Under the pieces are notes generated by a model. It ran no database searches and was not told the origin of the DNA. It saw nothing but the letters and a program-made list of their open reading frames with translations. The translations under genes and the position numbers were made by a program. Positions 14,864-21,405 of a DNA stretch of 33,281 nt are shown one piece after another. Every line of letters begins with the position of its first letter. Position 1 is the stretch's first letter. The stretch covers positions 1 to 33,281 of the forward strand of contig NZ_JACIXG010000055.1 of the NCBI RefSeq assembly GCF_014360585.1, given 5' to 3'. Source of the stretch: Nocardioides sp. GTDB lineage: Bacteria; Actinomycetota; Actinomycetes; Propionibacteriales; Nocardioidaceae.

Positions 14864-15700
14864 ATGCCAGCCAACGCGGGAGCCCTCGGCTCGTTCATCC
14901 GGGACCGCCGCGACCAGACCACGCCGGAGAGCGTCGGCCTCCCGGAAGGGGTACGCCGCCGAGCCCCCGGTCTACGGCGGTCCGAGCTGGCCACGCTGGC
15001 CGGGATCAGCGTCGAGTATCTGGTCCGGATCGAGCAGGGCCGCGACCGCCACCCCTCGCCCCAGATCCTGCGGGCCATCGGTGAAGCGCTCCGCTTCGAC
15101 GCCGCCACCCACGAGCACCTGCGCACCCTCGCGATGGCCTCCGGCGGCCAGTGCCTCGGGCCCTTCTCCTCCGGTCGCGACGTACGCCCCGGCGCACGCG
15201 CGCTGGTGGAGCAGTTCGAGCCCGGGCTGGCCGTGCTCACCAACCGGCTCGGCGACCTGCTCGCCCACACCTCCACGTTCGACATGCTCGCCCGGCCCCT
15301 CGGGATGCTCGACCACGCGGAGCCCAACCTCACCATGTACGCCTTCCTCGACCCGAGCGCTCGCGAGGCGTTCCCCGACTGGGAGCGGGTGGCCGATGAC
15401 CTGGTGGCGAACCTCTACCGCGGCCCCAACCCGGTCGGCTCGCGGATGATGATCGAGGCGATGTCGGAGCCGGCGGGGCCGGAGTTCACCGACCGGCTGA
15501 ACCGCCACGACCCGCCCCACGGCGGCGTGTGGCGCTGGCTCCATCCCGACGCCGGCGAGCTGCGCTTCGACGTCGAGGAGCTCGAGCTCCCGGCCGCCGA
15601 CAACCAGCAGATCCTGGTCCTGATGCCGGCCGACGAGGCGACCGCGGAGTCGCTCGACGCGATGCGGCGCCGCAGGTCGGGTGCCCTGCGGGCAGTCTGA
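14864..15700 (+). CDS. XRE-family regulator with MmyB-like ligand-binding domain
   Basis: The 278-residue protein has an N-terminal helix-turn-helix with the typical signature PGLRRSELATLAGISVEYLV followed by RIEQGRDRHPSPQIL (about residues 25-70), and a C-terminal MmyB-like PAS-related domain (about 100-270) with LTNRLGDLLAHT, YAFLDPSAREAFPDWE and a HP-x-x-G-x-L-x-F segment (HPDAGELRF). MmyB-type regulators bind fatty-acid-like ligands and usually control a divergent oxidoreductase gene. That fits the adjacent FMN reductase. It converges on the LysM gene with 26 bases between stop codons. Confidence 0.94.
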   Translation: MPANAGALGSFIRDRRDQTTPESVGLPEGVRRRAPGLRRSELATLAGISVEYLVRIEQGRDRHPSPQILRAIGEALRFDAATHEHLRTLAMASGGQCLGPFSSGRDVRPGARALVEQFEPGLAVLTNRLGDLLAHTSTFDMLARPLGMLDHAEPNLTMYAFLDPSAREAFPDWERVADDLVANLYRGPNPVGSRMMIEAMSEPAGPEFTDRLNRHDPPHGGVWRWLHPDAGELRFDVEELELPAADNQQILVLMPADEATAESLDAMRRRRSGALRAV

Positions 15701-15726
15701 CCGCGCCTCGGCTTTCGCGAGGGTGG

Positions 15727-16530
15727 TCAGCTCGACGGGATGTACAGCTTGTATCCGGGCGGCAGCTTGTCGGGCGACCTGGTGCCGTTGTAGCTCCGCA
15801 GCGCCTTCTCGGTGATGCGGAACTTCTTGGCGACACTCGCATAGGTGTCCCCGGCAACGGTCGTGTATACCGTCTCCCCGGTGCCGGGCTGGGGCTTCGG
15901 CTTGGGCTTGGGCTTTGTCGCCTTGGCCGGGATCTCGATCGTCGTGCCGGCGAGCAGCTTGGTGGCGTCCTCGTAGCCGTTGTGCGCCATCAGCTCATCC
16001 GCGGTGACGCCGAACTTCTCACCGATGCTGAAGAACGTGTCACCGGCGACGACCTCGTACTTCTTCAGCTTCGGCTTTGCGGCGGGGATCTTGATCTCGC
16101 TCCCTGCCAGCAGCTTGGTGGGATCCTCGTAGCCGTTGTAGGCCATCAGCTCGCCCACCTCGACGCCGAACTTCTTGGCGATGCCGGAGAAGGTGTCCCC
16201 GAGCGCCACGGTGTAGGTCTTCTTGGCCGGCTTCGCGGGCGGGCTCACCACGAGCTTGGCCCCTGCTCGGATCTTGGCCGGGTCGGCGATCTGGTTCCAG
16301 GTCGCGAGGTCGCCGGCCTTCACGCCGTACTTCTCGGCGATGCCGGAGAGCGTCTCCCCCGGCTGGACGATGTGGGTCTTCCGGGCGGGCTCCGCCTGCG
16401 CCACGCTCCGATCCACGCCTTGGGTCGATGCAACCGCCACCGGAGCCGAACCGGCGCCAGGTGGCGCTATCGAAACCGAGAGCCCCACACCGACCACGCC
16501 CGAGATCAAACACGCCATTTTCTTGGCCAT
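15727..16530 (-). CDS. Secreted protein with four LysM domains
   Basis: From the ATG at 16530 the 267-residue protein starts MAKKMACLISGVVGVG, a signal peptide ending near GAGSA. Four LysM repeats follow, at roughly 50-95, 105-148, 157-200 and 220-265, with HIVQPGETLSGIAEKYGV, YTVALGDTFSGIAKKFGV, YEVVAGDTFFSIGEKFGV and YTTVAGDTYASVAKKFRI. A KPKPKPKPQPGTG linker precedes the last. LysM modules bind peptidoglycan or chitin N-acetylglucosamine. No catalytic domain is attached, so it is probably a cell-wall-binding structural or partner protein. A GTG at 16539 would add three residues; neither start has a strong Shine-Dalgarno site. The middle two domains share NGYEDxTKLLAG and look like a recent duplication. 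Confidence 0.9.
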   Translation of the reverse strand: MAKKMACLISGVVGVGLSVSIAPPGAGSAPVAVASTQGVDRSVAQAEPARKTHIVQPGETLSGIAEKYGVKAGDLATWNQIADPAKIRAGAKLVVSPPAKPAKKTYTVALGDTFSGIAKKFGVEVGELMAYNGYEDPTKLLAGSEIKIPAAKPKLKKYEVVAGDTFFSIGEKFGVTADELMAHNGYEDATKLLAGTTIEIPAKATKPKPKPKPQPGTGETVYTTVAGDTYASVAKKFRITEKALRSYNGTRSPDKLPPGYKLYIPSS

Positions 16531-16596
16531 GGTCGACACATTAATCCGTGCGGACGCTCAGTCGTGCGCATTCGGACCGATTCCCCCAGAGACAGC

Positions 16597-16631
16597 GACC
16601 GCCCCGCGACCATGACGGTCGCGGGGCGGTC
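16597..16631 (-). terminator. Hairpin terminator downstream of sucD
   Basis: Bases 16597-16611 and 16617-16631 are a perfect 15-bp inverted repeat (GACCGCCCCGCGACC arm) with a 5-base loop, 16 bases beyond the sucD stop on the minus strand. It separates the sucCD transcript from the LysM gene on the same strand. Confidence 0.88.
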
Positions 16632-16646
16632 AGGATCTGACGTACG

Positions 16647-17543
16647 TCAGAGGGACTGCAGGATCTCGCGAGCGAGAGCAGCGGTCTCCGACGGGGTCTT
16701 GCCGACCTTGACGCCGGCGGCCTCGAGGGCCTCCTTCTTCGCCTGCGCGGTGCCGGCGGAGCCGGACACGATCGCACCGGCGTGACCCATGGTCTTACCC
16801 TCCGGCGCCGTGAAGCCGGCGACGTAGCCGACGACAGGCTTGGAGATGTTCTCCTTGATGTAGGCCGCGGCCCGCTCCTCGGCGTCGCCACCGATCTCAC
16901 CGATCATGACGATGACCTTGGTCTCGTCATCCTTCTCGAACGCCTCGAGGGCGTCGATGTGGGTGGTGCCGACGATGGGGTCACCCCCGATGCCGATGGC
17001 GGTGGAGAAGCCGAAGTCCTTCAGCTCGTACATCATCTGGTAGGTCAGCGTGCCCGACTTGGAGACGAGACCGACCGGGCCCTTGCCCGTGATGGTGTGC
17101 GGGGTGATGCCGGCCAGCGACTCGCCGGGCGTGATGATGCCGGGGCAGTTCGGGCCGATCATGCGAGTGGCCTTGCCCTGCAGGTAGGACCACACCTCTG
17201 CGGTGTCCTGGACCGGGACGCCCTCGGTGATGACCACGATCAGCGGCATCTCGGCGTCGATGGCCTCGATCGCGGCGGCCTTGGTGAAGGCCGGCGGCAC
17301 GAAGAGGACGGACACGTCGGCGCCGGTCTCCTTCATCGCCTCCTCGACGGTGCCGAAGACCGGGAGGGTGACGTCGTTACCCTCGTGGTCCTTGTGGGTG
17401 ACCGTGGTGCCGGCCTTGCGTGCGTTGACGCCACCGACGATCTGGGCGCCCGAGTCGAGCATCAGAGCGGTGTGCTTCGCACCCATGCCGCCGGTGATGC
17501 CCTGGACGATGACCTTGCTGTCCTTGTTGAGGTAGATGCTCAT
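16647..17543 (-). CDS. sucD: Succinyl-CoA ligase (ADP/GDP-forming) alpha subunit
   Basis: The 298-residue alpha subunit of succinyl-CoA synthetase interconverts succinyl-CoA and succinate with nucleotide triphosphate formation in the TCA cycle. The N-terminal CoA-binding domain has VQGITGGMGAKHT, and GPNCPGIITPGE follows. The phosphorylated active-site histidine sits in TMGHAGAIV (C-terminal third). Length matches the family. AGGAGAG lies upstream of the ATG, and the sucC stop is 17 bases upstream, so sucC and sucD are one operon. A strong hairpin follows. Confidence 0.97.
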   Translation of the reverse strand: MSIYLNKDSKVIVQGITGGMGAKHTALMLDSGAQIVGGVNARKAGTTVTHKDHEGNDVTLPVFGTVEEAMKETGADVSVLFVPPAFTKAAAIEAIDAEMPLIVVITEGVPVQDTAEVWSYLQGKATRMIGPNCPGIITPGESLAGITPHTITGKGPVGLVSKSGTLTYQMMYELKDFGFSTAIGIGGDPIVGTTHIDALEAFEKDDETKVIVMIGEIGGDAEERAAAYIKENISKPVVGYVAGFTAPEGKTMGHAGAIVSGSAGTAQAKKEALEAAGVKVGKTPSETAALAREILQSL

Positions 17544-17560
17544 GTTTCTCTCTCCTGACC

Positions 17561-18724
17561 TCAGGCGTTGGCCAGCTCGGCGGCCTTGTCGGCGCCGCCG
17601 TCCATGGTGTCGACGATGGTGACCAGCGGGTGGTTGGCCTCACTGAGGATCTGGCGGCCCAGGTCCACGTTGTTGCCGTCCAGACGCACGACGAGCGGCT
17701 TGGTCGCCTCGTTGCCGAGGATGTCCAGCGCGCCGACGATGCCCTTGGCGACCTCGTCACAGGCGGTGATGCCACCGAAGACGTTCACGAACACGGACTT
17801 GACCTGCTCGTCGTTCAGGATGACGTCGAGACCGTCGGCCATGACCTGCGCGTTGGCGCCGCCACCGATGTCGAGGAAGTTGGCGGGCTTCACGCCGCCG
17901 TGTGCCTCACCGGCGTAGGCGACGACGTCGAGGGTCGACATGACCAGACCCGCGCCGTTGCCGATGATGCCGACCTGGCCGTCGAGCTTGACGTAGTTGA
18001 GGCCCTTGTCCTTGGCCTTGGCCTCGAGCGGGTCCTCCTCGTCGCGGATGACGAACTGCTCGTGGTCCTCGTGACGAACCTCGGAGGCGTTCTCGTCCAG
18101 CGAGACCTTGCCGTCCAGGGCCTCCAGCTTGTCGCCCTCCAGGCGAGCCAGCGGGTTGACCTCGACGAGCGTCGCGTCCTCCTCGGTGAACACCGTGTAG
18201 AGGCTCTGGATCATCGAGACGGCCTGCTCGAAGACGGGCTCCGGGAAGCCGCACTCGGTCGCGATCTCGCGCGCCTTGGCCTCGTCGACACCCGTGCCGG
18301 GGTCGATGCCGATCTTCTTCACGGCGTCGGGGTTGGTCTTGGCGACCTCCTCGATCTCCACACCACCCTCGACGGACGCGATGCAGAGGTACTGCCGGTT
18401 CGACCGGTCCAGCAGGAAGGAGAAGTAGTACTCCTCCACCGGCGGGGTCGCCGGAGCGATCAGCACCCGGTTGACCTTCAGGCCCTTGATCTCCATGCCG
18501 AGGATGTTCGAGGCGTGCTCGAACGCCTCATCGGCGGTCTTGGCCAGCTTCACGCCGCCGGCCTTGCCCCGGCCGCCGGCCTTCACCTGCGCCTTGACGA
18601 CGCAGAAGCCCATCTCCTCGGCGGCTTTCCTGGCTTCCTCAGCCGTCTCGACGACGACACCTTCGGTCACGGCAACGCCGTGCTTGGCGAAGAGCTTCTT
18701 CGCCTGGTACTCCATGAGATCCAC
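17561..18724 (-). CDS. sucC: Succinyl-CoA ligase (ADP/GDP-forming) beta subunit
   Basis: The 387-residue beta subunit supplies the nucleotide-binding ATP-grasp domain (about 1-240) and the C-terminal ligase_CoA domain. Visible motifs are MEYQAKKLFAKHGV at the N-terminus, QVKAGGRGKAGGVKLA in the ATP-grasp fold, LVEVNPLARLEGDKLEALDG for Mg-nucleotide binding, and FVNVFGGITACDEVA near the C-terminus. I chose the GTG at 18724 (codons for VDLMEYQAKK) because family members start with MDLMEYQ; the upstream in-frame extension MPPRTATYRPGGS is atypical. The AGGTGG before it is only 4 bases away, so the ATG at 18715 is an alternative. It is first in the sucCD operon. Confidence 0.97.
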   Translation of the reverse strand: MDLMEYQAKKLFAKHGVAVTEGVVVETAEEARKAAEEMGFCVVKAQVKAGGRGKAGGVKLAKTADEAFEHASNILGMEIKGLKVNRVLIAPATPPVEEYYFSFLLDRSNRQYLCIASVEGGVEIEEVAKTNPDAVKKIGIDPGTGVDEAKAREIATECGFPEPVFEQAVSMIQSLYTVFTEEDATLVEVNPLARLEGDKLEALDGKVSLDENASEVRHEDHEQFVIRDEEDPLEAKAKDKGLNYVKLDGQVGIIGNGAGLVMSTLDVVAYAGEAHGGVKPANFLDIGGGANAQVMADGLDVILNDEQVKSVFVNVFGGITACDEVAKGIVGALDILGNEATKPLVVRLDGNNVDLGRQILSEANHPLVTIVDTMDGGADKAAELANA

Positions 18725-18859
18725 TGATCCACCTGGTCTGTATGTTGCGGTACGGGGCGGCATTCCGCAGGGATTCAGCGGTGACGCCCTCGTCTTCAGA
18801 TGTGTCCGTCAAGCACCTTAGACCCCGCTGACGTCGGGTTACGAGCCCAGGGGGCACGA

Positions 18860-18875
18860 CGTGACGTACGCCACT
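18860..18875. promoter_or_regulatory. CRP/GlxR-like operator candidate upstream of sucCD
   Basis: CGTGACGTACGCCACT agrees with the actinobacterial CRP/GlxR consensus TGTGA-NN-TA-NN-TCACA at 9 of 12 fixed positions. Its centre lies about 60 bases upstream of a start point predicted from the TAAGGT element (18820-18815), a normal activator spacing. CGTACG is frequent in this DNA, so chance is possible. Confidence 0.35.
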
Positions 18876-19164
18876 AGGGGTCGGCCAAGCGGACACACCG
18901 GACATATACCAACAAATCAGCAACGTTGAGTAACAGCCCGTAGCACCCCGTAGCGGGGCGCGTTTGACCACGTACGGGGCGGTCCTCTGCCCGCGAATCG
19001 GCTGATTTCGACACGGCACAGGGGCCCAAATGGGCCGATGACACGCGTTTCGCGAGACACGAAGAATCCGCAATCCGATTCCGAATCTGGCGGATTCACG
19101 CAGATCAGCGACGGAATCCGTGCTTGCCGAAGGTGAAATCAGCGACACGAGCGGCCCACATTTC

Positions 19165-19192
19165 TTGACCACGCCCTCCGGTCCGTTACAGT
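19165..19192 (+). promoter_or_regulatory. Sigma-A-type promoter of the M23 peptidase gene
   Basis: TTGACC (19165-19170) and TACAGT (19187-19192) are separated by 16 bases. A transcript starting near 19199 would begin after the ATG at 19194 and before the ATG at 19236, which supports the second as the start. Confidence 0.55.
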
Positions 19193-19235
19193 CATGGCTC
19201 GCCGTCTGAACCCCGAGCAGCGGAGATATGAACTG

Positions 19236-21287
19236 ATGGGCAACCACCGAGCCGACGTCACAAAAGACAGTCCGCGTTCGGTCACCCCTTCCCCCGGAGC
19301 AACCACGAGCAGCAGCAGCTACGTTGGGAAGCGGCGCGCAGCGCCGGCGACCGATAGCCCTGCCTCCAGGCCTGCCCCGCGAGCGACCGGATCGACCTCC
19401 TACGTCGGGAAGCGACGCGCAGCGCCGTCCCCCGCCGTCGGGACCGCGAAGCCATCCCCCGCCCCTGACACTCCTGAAGAGCCGGTCGCCAAGGCCCGGC
19501 CCAACCGCGTGGTCCTCGAGCAGACCGGCGCGCTGCCGGTCGTCGGGTCACCCCGCACCGGGGCTCCCCTGGACAACGAAGGCGACGACGGTCGCATCTC
19601 GACCGGGGAGCTGCGTGCTCTCGTCGAGGGCGACGGCGGACCTTCGTTCCCGAGCTCGTTCCCGACGCAGCTTCCCGCGAAGGTTGCTCCTCGGCCGATC
19701 GTGCCGCCGCAGCGCCGGGCCGTCCAGATCGACCCGGTCCTGTCCGACCTGCTCTCCTCGATGGGCATCGACCCGGACAAGGTGACCCCCGAGGTGCTCG
19801 AAGACCTCGGCGTGGGTGGCATGACGACCTCCGAGCTCACCTTGTTCCTGACCCAGCCGACCAGGCCGGCGCCGATGAAGAGCGCGTCGAGCGCGGCGGT
19901 CTCGACCAAGACCCCGCCGCGCGGCATCCCCGCGGCTCCGGCTCCCGCACCGGTGCTTCCGGTGCCGGTGCCCCCGGTTGCTCCGGTCGCGCCCCTCGCC
20001 CCGGTCGCTCCGGTCGCCGCCGTGGTTCCCGAGCCGACCTTCCAGGCCCCCGAGCCGACGCACACCCCGAAGCCGCTGCGGATGGCGAACACGTTCGCGC
20101 CGTTGACCGGCAAGGTCCGCGCCGTGCGTCAGGCCCGGCAGATCCCGGCCCCGCCGGCCTACGAGCCGGAGGTCCCGGAGGCCAAGGAGCCCCGCGGGTT
20201 CCAGGAGGCGTTCGACGCGCCGCCGACCTCCTTCAAGATCGACACGACCACGTTCCCGGCCCCGCCGGTGTCACTGCCCGAGCAGATCGACTTCGACTCG
20301 ATGGCGATCGATCTTCCGGCCGAGACCTACACCGTCGACGCGCCCTACTACGAAGAGCCGCAGGCCGCCGAGGCGTTCTACCAGGACGACTACTCCTACG
20401 GCCACGACCCGCAGCAGGCCGAGGCCTACTTCCGCGCTGACACGGGCAGCATCGACCTGCCGAGCATCAGCGAGATCGCGACCTACCGGCCCGAGCTGCA
20501 CGACCTTCCGGCGGTCGAGACCACCGGCACCATGGTTGGCATCGGCGGCCCCACCCGTCCGCGCGCCCGGCGCGCAGCCGCCGCAGCGGCCGGTGGCCGC
20601 CCGACGGTCCCGCTGACCGCCGGCGCCGCTGCCCTCGCCGCTGCCATCGGTGGCATCGCGCTGACCGGCGGTCCGACGATGGTCGCCGCAGACGACGTAC
20701 GCCTCGTCGGAGCCACCGCGCTCGGTGGTGACAGCGACATGGTCGTCGTCGGCGACCGCTCCGCGACCGTGAGCCGTAACGACGAACGCTCCGAGGCCGA
20801 CACCGCGGCGAGCGACCGGGAGAAGGCGCTCCAGGGCGTCGACGTCCAGGCCGACAAGCAGGACAAGTTCCTCAAGTCCAACATGTGGGAGCTCCCGCTC
20901 GCGGCCGGAACGTACCGGATCACCGGCACGTTCGGCTCCTCCGGCGCCAACTGGTCCAGCACCCACACCGGTCTCGACTTCGCGACCTCCTACGGCACCC
21001 CGATCCGGGCCGTCTCGCGCGGCACGGTCACCTTCTCCGGCTGGGACGGCGCCTACGGCAACAAGACCGTGATCACGATGGATGACGGTACGGAGCTGTG
21101 GTACTGCCACCAGAGCGACTTCGGCGTCGAGGTCGGTCAGACCGTCTCCCCCGGCGAGACCATCGGCTACGTCGGCTCCACCGGTAACTCCACCGGCAAC
21201 CACCTCCACCTGGAGGTCCGCCCCGGTGGTGGTGACGCCGTCGATCCCGACAGCGCGCTCAACGAGCACGGCGTCGACCCGACCTGA
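19236..21287 (+). CDS. Membrane-anchored M23 (LytM-type) peptidase
   Basis: The 683-residue protein has a long low-complexity cytoplasmic part (about 1-450, rich in Pro, Ala, Ser), one membrane segment at about 455-485 (PLTAGAAALAAAIGGIALTG), a short charged connector, and a C-terminal LytM zinc peptidase domain. The domain shows THTGLDFATSYGTPI (HxxxD), TELWYCHQSDF, and GNHLHLEV (HxH), so all zinc ligands are present. M23 enzymes cut peptide cross-bridges in peptidoglycan or activate other hydrolases. The motif YVGKRRAAP occurs twice near the N-terminus. I chose the ATG at 19236 (MGNHRADV) because a GGAG lies 10 bases upstream and the promoter falls after the earlier ATG at 19194. The long cytoplasmic tail is unusual for the family and may bind cytoplasmic partners. 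Confidence 0.92.
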   Translation: MGNHRADVTKDSPRSVTPSPGATTSSSSYVGKRRAAPATDSPASRPAPRATGSTSYVGKRRAAPSPAVGTAKPSPAPDTPEEPVAKARPNRVVLEQTGALPVVGSPRTGAPLDNEGDDGRISTGELRALVEGDGGPSFPSSFPTQLPAKVAPRPIVPPQRRAVQIDPVLSDLLSSMGIDPDKVTPEVLEDLGVGGMTTSELTLFLTQPTRPAPMKSASSAAVSTKTPPRGIPAAPAPAPVLPVPVPPVAPVAPLAPVAPVAAVVPEPTFQAPEPTHTPKPLRMANTFAPLTGKVRAVRQARQIPAPPAYEPEVPEAKEPRGFQEAFDAPPTSFKIDTTTFPAPPVSLPEQIDFDSMAIDLPAETYTVDAPYYEEPQAAEAFYQDDYSYGHDPQQAEAYFRADTGSIDLPSISEIATYRPELHDLPAVETTGTMVGIGGPTRPRARRAAAAAAGGRPTVPLTAGAAALAAAIGGIALTGGPTMVAADDVRLVGATALGGDSDMVVVGDRSATVSRNDERSEADTAASDREKALQGVDVQADKQDKFLKSNMWELPLAAGTYRITGTFGSSGANWSSTHTGLDFATSYGTPIRAVSRGTVTFSGWDGAYGNKTVITMDDGTELWYCHQSDFGVEVGQTVSPGETIGYVGSTGNSTGNHLHLEVRPGGGDAVDPDSALNEHGVDPT

Positions 21288-21310
21288 CGCGCACAGCGCG
21301 TAAACCTGTA

Positions 21311-21376
21311 GCCGAGTCGGCGCATCTGCACGCCTTGGAGCGAAGCGAGCGAGGCGAGCGGATGCGCCGACTCGGC
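21311..21376. terminator. Long stem-loop between convergent genes
   Basis: GCCGAGTCGGCGCATC (21311-21326) and its exact complement (21361-21376) form a 16-bp stem around a 34-base loop containing GAGCG-type repeats. It lies between the stops of the M23 peptidase and pcrA and probably ends transcription both ways. The GAGCGAAGCGAGCG loop looks like a dispersed actinobacterial repeat. Confidence 0.75.
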
Positions 21377-21405
21377 GCGTAATCCTCTACGCCGACCCCC
21401 AGTGC

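Larger units (their letters stand above)
18725..19235. other. Divergent intergenic region between sucC and the M23 peptidase gene
   Basis: This 511-base region has no credible gene. It holds a candidate minus-strand -10 element (TAAGGT on the minus strand, 18820-18815), a CRP-like palindrome (18860-18875), a series of short hairpins (18946-18958, 19023-19036, 19044-19054, 19064-19097) and a sigma-A-like promoter for the peptidase (19165-19192). The 18900-18935 part is noticeably AT-richer. Confidence 0.6.

Noticed and set aside
16637..16650. Perfect palindrome CTGACGTACGTCAG over the sucD stop codon
   Set aside because: It overlaps the last codons and stop of sucD and uses the very common CGTACG word; there is no promoter context.
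18900..19240. Possible c-di-AMP (ydaO) riboswitch upstream of the M23 peptidase
   Set aside because: Such switches often precede cell-wall hydrolase genes in actinobacteria, but the conserved 3' blocks of that class are not present, and the likely promoter lies downstream of the hairpins.
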